This document shows, piece by piece, positions 1 through 12,105 of a stretch of DNA of 64,000 nt. Numbering within the stretch: the stretch's first letter is position 1; each line of letters starts with the position of its first letter. The notes under the pieces were generated by a model. The model had not been told where the DNA came from. It saw only the letters and a program-made list of their open reading frames with translations, and searched no databases. The position numbers were made by a program, and so were the translations under genes. The DNA lies in the NCBI GenBank assembly GCA_032622095.1, contig CP136061.1:257642077-257706076 (forward strand), given 5' to 3'. The stretch comes from Siphonodentalium dalli. Lineage: Eukaryota; Mollusca; Scaphopoda; Gadilida; Siphonodentaliidae.

Positions 1-510
1 TATAATACAATGGTTTTACCCCTGGTCATGTGACCCATCGGTACAATTTGTTCTAAATAAGGAATGCTCTTTATTGCTCACATCTGCCCCTTTGTCTGGT
101 GTCAACGGCATCTATATCTCAATCCCATTATACTCTACGGGTCAATTTATCCCAATGTTTCAATGTTCACCGACCAGATCGATTGCAACCATTTTGGGTA
201 CATAATTAATTAATTAATTGAATTAATTACCAGATGCATTTTAACACATCTGATGTCAACGAGACTGATCTAATAAAATCCCCCCATTCCCCCGGGTCAA
301 ATGATGTACAAATTTTCAGCTCCGATGGTCAAACTGTTTCCGTTTCAGCCTTTCAAGTTTGACACTGCGCGTCGCTAGTATTCCATCATGTGACGTCACG
401 TGGAGGAAGATTAACGCATGGATCGGGATAACTTCAGTTACGGACGGCCTTTCACAAAAATCTTTTCGGCAACGTGTTCAGTGGATTAGCGGGCATTGAT
501 AGTAACTACC
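1..510. other. No gene seen; AT-rich flank
   Basis: No supported gene, RNA or transposon end is visible. The only local structure is a short TTAATTAATTAATT-type palindromic run near 205-228. Confidence 0.5.
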
Positions 511-926
511 GCCATAGTGTAATATTGATATGATTGACTATGTGTGAGTGGGAGCAATTGGGAAATGTCTCCGTTAAGTGTGACCAGGTTTTGTCTTGTC
601 TGGGTTGTGGTTTGAGAAGCACGTGTTCTAATTGAATAAACTTAATTCCTTCGAAGGTTTGTCGTGTGTGTTGAATCCAAATAAGTTGTTCCTTCCTACC
701 TAACTGACGATCACACCGCTGCCACCACGCAAGTTAGGTAGGAATGAACAACTTATTTGGATTCAACACACACGACAAACCTTCGAAGGAATTAAGTTTA
801 GTCAATTAGAACACGTGCTTCTCAAACCACAACCCAGACAAGACAAAACCTGGTCACACTTAACGGAGATATTTCCCAATCGCTCCCACTCACACATAGT
901 CAATCATATCACTATTACACTATGGC
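511..926. mobile_element. Fold-back element with ~195-bp arms
   Basis: Positions 511-705 are nearly the exact reverse complement of 732-926, with a 26-bp loop (706-731). Outer ends read GCCATAGTGTAAT and ATTACACTATGGC. A few mismatches (for example GGAAATGTCT against AGATATTTCC) show slight ageing. There is no coding capacity, so this is a fold-back or hairpin MITE. No target duplication is obvious. Confidence 0.8.
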
Positions 927-1465
927 GAAGCTTATCCTTTAGTCACCTCCCTCAAAAACCGCCAAACTTGCATTTTATAGCCACTCTCTAATTTTGCAGA
1001 TTGCTGACAGCCTGATGTGACAGAGCTTGCCTGCCAACTGTTTACAGCGCCATTAATCCTCTCACGATGATGGTGAAACTCGATGAATCGACAGACAGAT
1101 TACATGTGCGCATGCCCAATGAGTTCAGTTGCGTGCGAGCATTTTTCTCGTACCAGATAGTGATGATGGCTGTTCGCTCACAAATCAAAGCGAAAACGAT
1201 TATTTGTAATTTTGTTTGCTGAATACTCCATCATGTGCATGCGTACGGATACTGTTTGTAATGAATTGTATACACGCGGGAAATCTGTCTTCAATTTATT
1301 GACACAACACGTTACTGGTAACTTCGGTTGCATGGAACGAATTTTAACAACAACAACAACAACAAAAAATCCAACCTCCAGCCGCACTATAGGTTACAAA
1401 CAACTAATTAGTTTGCATAGACGACAAATAACGATAAGTCCCACCAGCGATAGGTTGACTTGAAA
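927..1465. other. No gene seen; (AAC)n run
   Basis: Nothing codes convincingly here. A short (AAC)n microsatellite lies at about 1348-1367. The small overlapping open frames on both strands have no family features. Confidence 0.4.
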
Positions 1466-1550
1466 CATATTTTATTTGTATAATATACAAAAGGGATTGA
1501 GGCACAAGTTTTTACAACTTACGAAGCCCCTCTCCCGATACAATAATATA
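1466..1550 (-). mobile_element. LINE 3' tail fragment
   Basis: On the minus strand this ends ACAAATAAAATATGTTT, preceded by a GAGAGGGGCTTCG...TTGTGCC block. The same arrangement occurs at 10808-10905, 56365-56468 and at the 3' end of the ORF-bearing LINE at 62214-63175. It is a 5'-truncated copy holding only the 3' UTR. Confidence 0.55.
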
Positions 1551-1894
1551 ACATACATGTGATCAAGATGACGGTATATAAACGTATTTACATGATGATC
1601 AGTTTAGAGATATATAATTTGTATTGCCTTCCAGAGGTTGTGTAGATTTGTGTTTAAAACAATGAGGCTACATTGTGAATATGTGGCACGATAAACGAGT
1701 GCTAATATAATCTATTGGTGTACGTATGTTCGGAGGTTAGGACAAAATAATAATAGTAGACAGTCATGAACTAGGTTTTAGTTTTTGTAGCGCTCTGGAA
1801 GGCAGTACCGACAATTGATAAGAACGTAACGATAGGTTAAGAAACGGGCGATCTTCGCGGTTGGTATTTCTGTTAACATTGTCACATCCGTTAA

Positions 1895-2286
1895 CCCTTT
1901 ACCCAACAGAACGGACCTGTGTCAATGCATTCTCTTTTATATGCGAGTCGACCATAGGTCGCCTCGCATATATAAGAGAATGCATTGGCTTAACACATTA
2001 AAAATTATAAAATTGTTAAAGAATGTAAGAAAAAATGGTAAAAAGTGTTAAAAAAAGATTTATTTTAGGCCAATGCATTCTCTTATATATGCGAGGCGAC
2101 CTATGGTCGACTCGCATATATAAGAGAATGCATTGGCACAGGGCATAACTGTAACCATCACAATGGGGTCAATGAGCCGGTTCCAATGATATCCATATTT
2201 GTATGGTTTTATTGAGACAGACCCAAGATAATTTAGGCTGTTGCAGCTTTATTTGGCCGTTTTTGGCCGGTTTGTTGGGTAAAGGG
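1895..2286. mobile_element. TTAA-flanked piggyBac-like MITE
   Basis: Terminal inverted repeats CCCTTTACCCAACA (1895-1908) and TGTTGGGTAAAGGG (2273-2286) are flanked directly by TTAA on both sides (1891-1894 and 2287-2290). TTAA duplication with CCC-starting ends is the known signature of piggyBac-type elements. No transposase is present. Inside are two ~68-bp hairpins (1921-1988 and 2069-2136) of the same sequence that ends another family at 49.9-58.3 kb. Confidence 0.75.
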
Positions 2287-2290
2287 TTAA

Positions 2291-2796
2291 AACCACCATA
2301 AACAGAAAGAATATTAAAATATAGACAAATTTTGTTCTTTTACTAATCATAAATATCGCATAAATAACACGTTATTGTCAAGATCGTACACAGTGTTAAT
2401 AAACAAAAGCCATGTTATGTTACAGTACAGTTCGTAAAATAGTGTACGATAAGCAAAACACTGAACACCGGGGATATCTCACTGACAAAAACATTGGTTA
2501 AAACTGTACCATGTAATTATAGCGTTCGGTGATTCCCGCCACTCAAAAGTTCGGTGTTGAATGGGTCACCGTGAATAAATCTCCCCCCAAAAATCAACAC
2601 GGTGTTGAGTGCTTTGCTCATCGCACACCATGTATGTGCTGTATATAAACGCTGGTCTAACACAAGTGTGTTTCTGGATAATGTCCTATTCATATTATCA
2701 GTTTACTATACTAGTAGTATATTCTTGAGGAAATTTTCATATATTATGTTACTTTTATTTCTAAACGACAACCAATGCCATCCGTGCCTTTGAAGA
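2291..2796. other. No gene seen
   Basis: AT-rich sequence without a supported gene. The short open frames near 2602-2793 lack splice sites or recognisable residues. Confidence 0.4.
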
Positions 2797-2850
2797 CATA
2801 TTATGGACTTGTTCGGGTGCATGCAACTGATACGTAAGTATACCATACCA
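2797..2850 (+). repeat. Dispersed repeat, 5' fragment
   Basis: Begins AAGACATATTATGGACTTG and continues through the TTCGGGTGC block shared with 6170-6235, 42903-43345 and 48718-48925. Only the first ~55 bp of the family is kept. Confidence 0.5.
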
Positions 2851-3334
2851 TACACACATGACCAGCCGATGGTTTTTTCGGGTTTCCCATTTTCGAATGT
2901 CACTTTGGCGACACGTGCAACAAAAAAAAAAACAACAAAAAAACAATCTTTCCAAATTTAGTGCTTACAAAAAGACATAAACTGATAGCGGGACTCAGAG
3001 AAAGCATATCAAGCTTGGATAACATCACTGTAGCAATACGTAATTAAATGAAATTAAGTTTACTTTGACAAATTTCCTGACAGAAAGTACTAAACGAAAT
3101 CAGGCGACATTAAAATTATGAAAGATAACTCTAAAAAAATAGACAATCAATGATCCGGTCAATAAATTGGCACCACATTTATCCGGCCAACACACAACAG
3201 AGTCAACTGCAATACAATTTAAGGGAATCAGAATGTATATAATTCATTTCTATAGACTACCATCTATAATATTGTACATATCTTTTGTATATACACTCAT
3301 ATCTCAATATCATGTGAAATTTGATAAGAGAAAT

Positions 3335-3700
3335 AAAGCATATCAGGCGTTATGCCAGCTGGCGGAATATGGAATTCTACTAACATCACCGAAAATCTCA
3401 AACAAATCAATCATACCACACCATAAAAAAACATCGTTTCAAATATGCTCAATTGTAAATATTTACTTCTCGATTCGAGACACAACTATCGGCGAATAAC
3501 TAACTAAAACGATTTCGCCATTCGAGAGACACTACATTCAATTAATATATGAGAATGACGGTGTGTGTTGTCAATTTGGATATACTATTTGTAAAAATAA
3601 CTACATTAAAATTGAAGATTATTCTCCATTTCTATTTTATTATCCCAACGGAGTATTTCACTTCAATTTAAACTGGAACCCTTGTGCTACTTTTTAAATA
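3335..3700 (+). repeat. Dispersed repeat with a residual reading frame
   Basis: Aligns along its length with 42903-43345 (blocks such as CATCACCGAAAAT, ACGATTTCGCC and GACGGTGTGTGTTGTCAATTT). A short frame from about 3500 to 3697 reads ...YENDGVCCQFGY... KNNY...FLF..P.GVFHF. The same frame is kept in the 43.2-kb copy. It looks like decayed coding sequence inside a repeat. The NDGVCC..G string resembles glycine/aspartate/double-cysteine motifs of some secreted proteins, but that link is weak. Confidence 0.45.
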
Positions 3701-3721
3701 TACCAACTGGGGAATTTTACT

Positions 3722-3935
3722 ATGACTTTCTTAGAAGAAGATTAGAGAAATTCGCTATGATAGCATTCACTATGAATTCACAATTACTACCGTTAATGTG
3801 ACATGAAACACGCACGATAGGGTGACCAAATAGAAATAGAAAATAATCTTGTTCAAAGTAATTATTTTTACAAATATTATTCGAAATATTAATTAAATGC
3901 AATGACTCTCGATGGCGAAATCATTTACGACACGA
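3722..3935 (-). repeat. Inverted copy of the dispersed repeat
   Basis: Reverse complement of the neighbouring copy, sharing TTTCGCCATCGAGAGTCATTG and a KNNYF.QDY..FLFGHP frame, but lacking the NDGVCCQF segment. With 3335-3700 it makes a head-to-head inverted pair. Confidence 0.5.
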
Positions 3936-4840
3936 CAATACAGCACATGTATAACTAGGTTACGCCCAGTATCTTCCTTTCGTATATTATACAAAAGCTG
4001 ACATTTATAGCCGACGATAGGTCCCTCTGTGATGTATCATGGTGATAAATAAGTTTTACTAATTAATCGCGCGGCAACTCGTGTCAAAGCAATTTCCGAC
4101 GGAAGACACCACCTGCCTGCGGGTTCTCATGGAAGTATAATACGTCTGGTTGTTTACCGTTACGATATTGTTCTCGCCTTGACGAGTCTACAGAGGCCAC
4201 TCGAGACAACACGCCAAACTACTCATTCCAGCGCATGTATCGAGGGGCCGACCATGAGCCAAAACTGAACACGTGGTAGGTGACATTATCAGTTTCTGTA
4301 CTCTTAAAATATATGTGGGTAGGTAGTCTTTTTTCAATGTTAAAATGGAAAACACTGGTCAGGTTGCTAAAAATGAATAGGACGGCTGGTTGAATTGTGA
4401 CAAAGCCCAATCTGTAGTGCGAAAGTTGGTAGAGTGTCATAAATGCAAGCTTGGCACCATTTAAACGCTGTGTTCGCGTGAATAACATCAGTCTTATGCC
4501 GAATTCTCGTTTCTAAAACATGTTTTGGCTAGTTTTCATGTAAAACATGTTAAATGCTTACCATTTCTCAGTCTCATATAGTCGAGCTTGGTGGTTTTAA
4601 ACATTGTATACTGAGAATTTTCGACTTTTAGATGACCGATCGCTGAACCGCCAAGCTCGAGTTTTAAATAAAAATATGAAGCTGAATTTCCGCCGATTTC
4701 TCGTTTCTAAAACGTATTCCACATATTGTTCCACTTCATGGATCTAAAAGTACATTTTAATAATAGATTTTCATCTCAAAGTATATACAAAATTAATGCT
4801 TAGTGAATGAAGATTGATACCTATAAGATGTCGTCTGCCA
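3936..4840. other. No gene seen; weak inverted repeat
   Basis: No supported gene. CGAGCTTGGTGGTTTTAAA (about 4584) and ACCGCCAAGCTCGAG (about 4648) form an imperfect inverted repeat around a ~60-bp loop. An 89-codon minus-strand frame at 4219-4488 has no recognisable family features. Confidence 0.4.
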
Positions 4841-4845
4841 TTGTC

Positions 4846-4947
4846 GTTGACTACGCGAATGTAGTGGCCAGTGGGACTGGTGTATTTCACTCGCATTCGG
4901 CTCACGAACTACACCCTTCCCACTGGCCACTACATTCGCATAGTCAA
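4846..4947. mobile_element. Small hairpin element
   Basis: GACTACGCGAATGTAGTGGC at the left and its near-exact reverse complement at the right (arms about 30 bp, 4846-4877 and 4918-4947) enclose a ~40-bp loop. Probably a minimal fold-back MITE. Confidence 0.6.
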
Positions 4948-5095
4948 CTCCAAGCCATGCTCTATTCATATACTAAGCTTTAAAATAAATTGACTGCAGT
5001 CAAGAATATACTGCTAGAGACCAGTCCTGCTGTTTATTACTAGATTCACTGAATCTCAATGTAGGAGGTTTGGTCCTGGTTTTCTCTGTATGTTT

Positions 5096-5256
5096 GTGTT
5101 TTGTGTTCCACAAGGGGGTGGGTGTCAAAACATGGTTGGAAAAAACTCTATGAAATGGAAAAATAATTGGGGTCGGTGGTGGGTGGGTCAAAAAAGTGGT
5201 CATCGGCAAAAAAGTAGCATACGTGTCTGGAAATTTTTTCGACCCCCCCCCCCCTG
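5096..5256 (+). mobile_element. Truncated G-tract MITE, right end
   Basis: Matches the right third of the full elements at 41281, 46712 and 54487: GGGGGTGGGTGTCAAAA, GGTTGGAAAAAACT, then ATACGTG and a C-run ending CCCCTG. The left two thirds are missing. Confidence 0.6.
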
Positions 5257-5444
5257 GATGAACAGAACAATGTTTTCTTTTTACAGAAAAAGGACATTCT
5301 GTTTTAGATACTTGAATTTATTTCCATTGTTCGTCAAATTTGAAGAGTTGAGGACAATGCCGTATATCTTGTATATTTGGATATACTTTTTAATACATAA
5401 AGGCCCCCGTTTTAGTGTGCGCTGTGGTAAAGTGTACGGACAGA

Positions 5445-5720
5445 CTTGTTTCTAAGTCCCACCCACACAACTGACGTCATATATAGTACCAAACCGCGTT
5501 GGCGAAATATAAATACCCCAGTCAGATAAAGGTGTATTTTTTCTGCCAAAGCTGGACGGCAAAACAACAATAATGTCCACGACATGTTTTAATTCCAACC
5601 TACACAACGGACGTAACATATAGTACCCAACCGCGTTGGCGAAATATATAAATGACCCCGTTAGAGAATAGTGTATTTTAAGCCAAGGCTGGGCGGCAAA
5701 ACAACAATAGTGCCCACGAA
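5445..5720. repeat. Two-copy direct duplication, ~130 bp
   Basis: CCGCGTTGGCGAAATATA, GGTGTATTTT or AGTGTATTTT, and GGCAAAACAACAAT recur in the same order in two adjacent copies (about 5445-5575 and 5576-5720) at roughly 80% identity. No coding. Confidence 0.55.
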
Positions 5721-6169
5721 GACAATTATATTACTAACTCCCATGCGGAAAATAGAACAGTCATGCGGAATAAGTGTTTGTATAAATACCGCACGTCTAA
5801 GTGTAAAAACAATCGCCGCCCTCGTAAGATTGATCAAGATTGATGAGGCCTAACTACGGGGCGTCAATACTTTGAAGCGTATTAATATCCTCATTGGAAT
5901 ACCCTATCGTCTTATCACACTCATGTAACGAGATTGCGGGACAAGCATCCCGCTTATGTCCCGCTTATGGTTCTACAATTCATAGTATATATAGGCTAAT
6001 TAAATGGGGGATTTCCATGTATCAGCAGTAACAATACTGATGAAATTCAGATATCACAAGTTAGCAATAGAAAACGGATCGTGGAATAACATTATTCACT
6101 CTCAGCGAGTCTGTTCTCAATGTGAGCAATGTATTGGTGATGAATACCATTTTATTCTCGTGTGAGAAA

Positions 6170-6235
6170 CTCTTAAAGACATATTATGTACTTGTTCGGG
6201 TGCGTGAAACTGATAAGTTAGTATTTAGGTGCTAC
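6170..6235 (+). repeat. Dispersed repeat, 5' fragment
   Basis: AAAGACATATTATGTACTTG followed by TTCGGGTGCGTGAAACTGAT, matching the start of the 42.9-kb and 48.7-kb copies. Confidence 0.5.
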
Positions 6236-6367
6236 GCTAAGAGAACAATATATTGATAGATATAGTTGATTATGTCATTCAATGCACACGACGAAGAAAC
6301 AATAAACAATCTCACGACATTTATTAAAGGTTTCAATCCGATCAGACGGTCCACATATCATAAAGTT

Positions 6368-6520
6368 ACAACAACAACAACAACAACAACAACATTTCTT
6401 CCAAATGCGCTTTTGTTATCAGAATCGATTAATTACAACAAAATAATGCTAACCGCTGTCAACAATGGTAGACATGTTTTTCCAAAAAATATGGCCGTTT
6501 TATCAGTTGAGTATCACGAA
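6368..6520 (+). repeat. Dispersed repeat with (ACA)n head
   Basis: An (ACA)n run is followed by TTATCAGAATCGATTAATTA and ATGCTAACC..TGTCAAC. The minus strand at 59585-59735 carries the same order, including AACAACAACG, so this is a two-copy dispersed repeat. Confidence 0.45.
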
Positions 6521-8864
6521 ATTTGGAATTCTTTGTTTTGTTACACGTTATGTATGCTGCTCTAAGATGCTGATCGATTTATAATTAAGCGGGTTGTTTG
6601 TGGATATAGTGAATTTTTGGAATTCTTCACAAATAGTTAGAACTCGTCTGTAGACTCACTGTATCATCACCAGTGAGAAATATTTAACCTGAAGGAACTA
6701 TAGAGTCTGTGATCATTCCAAGTATATATTTTGCCTATGGAAACGGTATATATAACGCCGACATTGAAATATGTATGTAGTGGTTGCTATCTTCTATTTG
6801 GCCACAAACACATCGATCATATAGTGCATGGTAGAGATATAACTTTGGTATTTGTACGCATTTAGATCATTACATTAGTTGTTTCTAATACGTGTGTGGA
6901 TTACTTGTGTACAAGTTTTTTTTTTTTTTTTAATAATTGTTTTTATCTAGGTCACAAAATATAGCATATCAACTACAGTGTACATAAAAACATGTATAAT
7001 TTATATAATAAGTATTAATCAGGTTCTTGTTATTTATATTAATTTATCAATAAATGGCATCAATTTTGTTTCCTTATAATATGTGGTTGTCAACAGGAAT
7101 GATGTTGAGATATGTAGGTGAAGTTTTGAGGGTTATTTGTGATAAATGATTGAAAATAATTAGGTTGTTGTTGGTACAAGTGGAGGCACTAAATTTTGGA
7201 GGTACTCCGGTGCCGAGTTATAGATCATTGTGTGATATAAATACAGTTTTGAATTTTGACGTCTCTTTTTTAGAGTCTCCCAATCTGCTTCAATTATGAA
7301 AGCTACCGGTGTATACTGTTGGGCAAATTTTAGAAATCTGTGGACCTATGGGGATTTTATAAATAGATAATTGGTTTTTCCGGTTATTTTGGGACGCGTT
7401 AAAGTTGTACTGCGACCCCGAGTCCGGTAAAAGCTGTAAGTTGGAATGTCAAAGTTCGTGCAAGTTCTATTGAATATGCCGATGATTTGAGAAGCTTTAT
7501 TGTTTTAGGATATTGTAGAAAGGCTAAACTGGCCGTGTCAAATTGAGCTATAGAGATGGGATATCTCGCAGGACAACACATTTCGGGTTCTCGTGGTAGA
7601 CCCCGAAGCCACGACAAATAGTTTTCGCGACTGGCTCGACTGATTTCGTGGCTGGTTAACTATAGCTTAGCCGGCTCAGTCCCGACGTTCGTGGCTGACG
7701 AAATATGGCGGCTCAGCCAGCTGAGACGTTATCAATCAGCGTACTTTCGTTTCCGAAATATTCCTAACCCCCGGTACTGACCCCGTTTGTATTAGCGTTT
7801 GTGGTGAACCCGTCGAATTCCAGACCACACGTAATCTTTTGATATTAGGGTTTTCCACGCAAAAATACCCGCATGGATATACTATGTAGTTTCCCATCTA
7901 ATCGGTATAAGTTACATTGGGACTTCTGTCGACTTCAGACTGCTATCATCACTGGCATCTTGCATCATTGCATGATGAATCCGATAGTATGATATATATA
8001 ATATTTCAAACTAATTTTCTATTCTTTTCTACAGGTTATGTGCATATATTGACAAATGCCAGCGATGTCTGAGACTGGGTCGTGTCGATATAAACAATTT
8101 ATACTTTAACCCTTGCAATACCGAATGGATGCACCCATTCAGTTGTATGAAAGCATGCATTGGGATAGTCTATTCCACATTAAGGGGCCGGTGTTCTGAT
8201 AATATAACAACCGTGGCGTGTCCATGCATATATGCCAATATTAGGCAATGCGGTTTAGTTCTTTGCTAGTCACAGTGCAGTTGAGCTTGACATATAAGCC
8301 CATGCACACGGCTCAGCCGTTTTCCGGCGGCGGAGATTTTTTTATGTGGCTGGCGTTAGAGATAATATGGCTAGCGGCGGCTTGTGGTCAATATGGCTGG
8401 CAGCGGCGGCGTGCGATGACGGCTTCGGGCTCTATCTCGTGGGGTGTGTATTCGATGGATGTCTTATAGTTGCAGTATGTAACTATTATGACCGCGTTAA
8501 TTGCGTTCGATGTTTAGGTATGAACAATGGCTGGGGCATGCACACTTGAAGATTTTATGGCGGGAACCCAATTTTTTATCCGCATTTAGAAGCTTTCTGG
8601 TTTGGTGAATGAAATACCTGCAGTAATAAGCCGTAGTTTTTTGTAATAATTTGAAGGATTAGTTGTTTTAACGGAATTCTGGGGCGGTGCATTAATGTAA
8701 CCAATATATTTTATATTATAATTTATATTTATGTCTAATACTATGATCTTGGGGGCGTTACCATTTCTGACTTTGGTTTTCATGTAAGTTTATTGTCTTT
8801 GGACTTTTATAACTGATGGGAGAACCCAATCGCATAGAAAGGGTGAATTCTCATAGTTTAAATC
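6521..8864. other. No supported gene
   Basis: About 2.3 kb without a recognisable gene. It holds a poly(T) run (6917-6933) and a GC-richer patch at 8320-8420 with GGCGGC-type repeats. No open frame here shows splice sites or a known motif. Confidence 0.4.
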
Positions 8865-9185
8865 GGTGATATATCCCCTAATGACCGCACCATATTCAGT
8901 GTCAGATATCGCGTTATACCGATAATACTAGAACAAAGGACACCATGCAGGACGTACTATCCGGGATATATCCTCTAATGACCGCACCATATTCAGTGTC
9001 AGATATCGCGTTATACCGATAATACTATAACAGAGGACACCATGCAGGACGCACTATCCGGGATATATCCTCTAATGACCGCACCATATTCAGTGCCATA
9101 TATCGTATATACCGATAATACTATAACGGGATGATATCAGTACGTATTATCCAGGATAGATCCCCTAATGACCGCAGCCCCTTTG
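8865..9185. repeat. Tandem repeat, 97-bp unit, ~3.3 copies
   Basis: The start GATATATCC(C/T)CTAATGACC occurs at 8868, 8965 and 9062 (exactly 97 bp apart), and a shorter diverged unit starts at 9155. Units share ATTCAGTGTCAGATATCGCG and ACACCATGCAGGACG. Confidence 0.85.
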
Positions 9186-9476
9186 GAGCCAGTTATCGGA
9201 TTTACAGAGAACATTATATCCCATTTCTAAAGGGAGGTAATCGGGATTTATTGTCGCTGTTGGTAATTCCGACAGTAATTAGAGTCCGTTGTCGTATGCC
9301 CCCGTAATCACCGATTTACGTGACTTGAGATGGTTAATAATGGAGCTTTTCTTTATTATTGCTATTTAGATATGTTGTGACCACCCCGATCTTAGAAACT
9401 ACAATATATCACGATCAAAGTTCATTAACACGCTGTTCTCATCTAATTATATAGCATCATCATCATCCTGAGCACA

Positions 9477-9567
9477 CAGTGTAGATCATACCATGGATCT
9501 CTACTCTATAGCCATACGCCCCGCACATCTATACAGAGTGGAGATTCATGGCATGATCTACAGTGTC
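9477..9567. repeat. Hairpin, ~35-bp arms
   Basis: ACAGTGTAGATCATACCATG and the later CATGGCATGATCTACAGTGT are near-perfect reverse complements, and the pairing extends through ATCTCTACTCT against AGAGTGGAGAT. The loop is about 20 bp. Confidence 0.7.
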
Positions 9568-10807
9568 ACCTAGCTAATTTTCGTCGCGACAGAACTAAAG
9601 TGTTCTATCTCCATATTTTCATTTTTGTTGCAAATCGAGTTTCAATTTTTGACCCCCCCCACATGTTCACATTCTGTTTTTGAAGACAGTACACACGGCA
9701 TGGTAGCTGTTGTAAAATACTATTACATGACGAGTTTCGAGACAAAACGTATGATATCTTGGGTGTAATCACGAAAAAACACTTTGGAGATAGAACAATT
9801 TGTGTATTTGTTTTGTTTTTGTTCCGTGCTATAGCGATTTTCATGTTTTTCAAAAATCCCAAATTCACGGCATTTTCTGTGTTATTTTAACCAAATAATT
9901 ATCCTAGAAATAAGATGTTCACACCTAGGAGTGAGAAAGCTTTCTTTACAACGTGTCACTTCGCTGGCATTCTGCCAAGTTCGGTTCCATTGCTTTCTAT
10001 TAAAGGTCAATGTTGTATACATCAAATACAACATTTTAGCACTGAAATGTATTTAATCACGTGGTACAAAATAAATAGATTCATTGGTCCACATTGGAGA
10101 TAGAACAATATAGCAATGTCAAAAAGTTTTTTTTTGAGATGGAACAGATTTACACAGCTTCTCATTCAAATTTGGTATAAGTTAGACACTATATCTGGTG
10201 ATGTTCGGACAGGAAATCCCGCACCGAATCGAAAGATACCAATATCTCATTTCCCCGCCAAAACGGAGATAGAACAGTTTAGTTCTTAATGTTCAGGAAA
10301 TTGACCATGACAGGTCATAGTTGGATGGTCTTTATAATGTTCATGAGGCAGAATGAACGGAACAGTATCCAAACGTGACATGTTTTGTCAATTAATTCTG
10401 AAGTTATGACTGTTTACAGAGTGTAAAATACATGTACATATGTACGTCCATCCATGTATCCCAGTCATCTTTGATCTGATGTGAATTGTCTTTGGTATAT
10501 TTATGAACCGCAATGGGATGCAGGCCGGTTTAAGACATCTTTTGAATTAAGATACCTTACAACTTTAATAACCTCACCGAAAAGCCACATTTGCTGGGTT
10601 TAAACCATTTACGTGACGTCGTCCATTGTCTGTAACAGGTGTCTATCATGACCCAAGTGCTGGTTTACCCGGAGTACATACTGTATAGAGCCTTGTAGGT
10701 ACTTACAGTCTGAATATCAACAATACTTGTAGGTAGGGTTTTAGATAAAATATCACCTAACGGAGATTAGGTGAAGAAATCGAATTATCTGTCTTTATAG
10801 CCAGATT
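9568..10807. other. No gene; repeated GGAGATAGAACA motif
   Basis: No supported gene. GGAGATAGAACA(A/G)T occurs at about 9786, 10095 and 10264, and inverted at about 9602, suggesting remnants of a short-TIR element. A C-run near 9651-9660 is also present. Confidence 0.35.
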
Positions 10808-10905
10808 TTACATTTAACATATTTATTGTATATTCATTTCCAACGGGATTGGGGAACAAGTTTTAACAACTTACAATGTCCCCGCTCTCAAAAACAATCT
10901 ATACA
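10808..10905 (-). mobile_element. LINE 3' tail fragment
   Basis: The minus strand reads GAGCGGGGACATTGTAAGTT, then TTGTTCCCCAATCCC and ends AATAAATATGTTAAATG, matching the 3' UTR of the LINE at 62214-63175. Confidence 0.55.
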
Positions 10906-11579
10906 TTAATTTAAACAACACCCTGATATAGCCAGATAAATACTATCTCAGGAGCTCTTGAAGTCATGAAGCATTGCCTTGAGCACTGACATCCCATCAC
11001 ACATATCTAATTAGTCATCGACAATATTACTAAAGGGACAGAAACCCGTGGTATTAAATTTGCCATCAGCTTGGACAAGAAGCCTGCAATTTTCTAAATT
11101 TTACAAGACGCGAGGAGAATCTCGAGTGAAAAATCGATAATGGAGTTAAACGTGTCGAAGTTTGAAAGGCTACTTGTAATAATCCCTCACGCGGATGCAG
11201 AGCTTCCTAATCATTTTTTTACAAAGGATCTTGTCTCGTCAAAATTTATTGGTTATGTCGCGTCACCCGTCCGTCCTGAGTTTGAAGAAGCCCAAGTCCG
11301 GTCAACGGCTCCTCGTGGGGTTCTATGTTACGGTGTATTCGCAATATTCGTGAAAATTCTAATATTCGTCCGAAAAAAAACAACAACGAAAAAATATCAT
11401 ACATGTCTGGATCACCGAGAAAAAAATATCACAGTTAATCCTGGTAATCCACATTGGGCTTAATGAAGTCCCCGGTGTTGAGTGTTTTGCTTATGGCACA
11501 CTCTTCACACACTGTATAGAGCCTTGACAGTATTTGAAGCCTGAATATTAACAATAATTGTAGAATTTTGATTTTGGTG

Positions 11580-11667
11580 TTTCTAGAGGGTGGGTGTCGA
11601 AAAATGGTCAGAAAACACTTGCTAAATCGTAAATTGTTTTGGGTCCAGCGGGGGTTGTGTCCCAAAA
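11580..11667 (+). mobile_element. Diverged G-tract MITE fragment
   Basis: GAGGGTGGGTGTCGAAAAAT, GGTCAGAAAACA and GGGTTGTGTCCCAAAAATGA resemble the interior of the G-tract MITEs. It directly abuts the 41-bp minisatellite. Confidence 0.35.
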
Positions 11668-12105
11668 ATGACCATGGCGGATAGCAGCGGATAGCTCAGT
11701 GGGTGTGTGGGACCATGGCGGATAACAGCGGATAGCTCAGTGGGTTTGTGGGTCATGGCGGATAGCAGCGGATAGCTCAGTGGGTTTGTGGGACCATGGC
11801 GGATAACAGCGGATAGCTCAGTGGGTTTGTGGGTCATGGCGGATAGCAGCGGATATCTCAGTGGGTGTGTGGGACCATGGCGGATAGCAGCGGATAGCTC
11901 AGTGGGTGTGTGGGACCATGGCGGATAGCAGCGGATAGCTCAGTGGGTGTGTGGGACCATGGCGGATAGCAGCGGATAGCTCAGTGGGTGTGTGGGACCA
12001 TGGCGGATAGCAGCGGATAGCTCAGTGGTTTTGTGGGTTGTGGCGGATAGCAGCGGATAGCTCAGTGGGTGTGTGGGTGGCGGATAGCAGCGGATAGCTC
12101 AGTGG
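11668..12105 (+). repeat. 41-bp minisatellite with Pol III A-box-like core
   Basis: About ten and a half units of ACCATGGCGGATAGCAGCGG followed by ATAGCTCAGTGGGTGTGTGG. Every unit but one contains TAGCTCAGTGG, which fits the tRNA-gene A box (TRGYNNARNNGG). No matching B box (GGTTCGANTCC) lies in the array, so these are not tRNA genes. Confidence 0.85.

Noticed and set aside
9601-10110. Element bounded by inverted TTCTATCTCC motifs
   Set aside because: Terminal repeats are only ~11 bp, a third and fourth motif occur nearby, and no target duplication was found.
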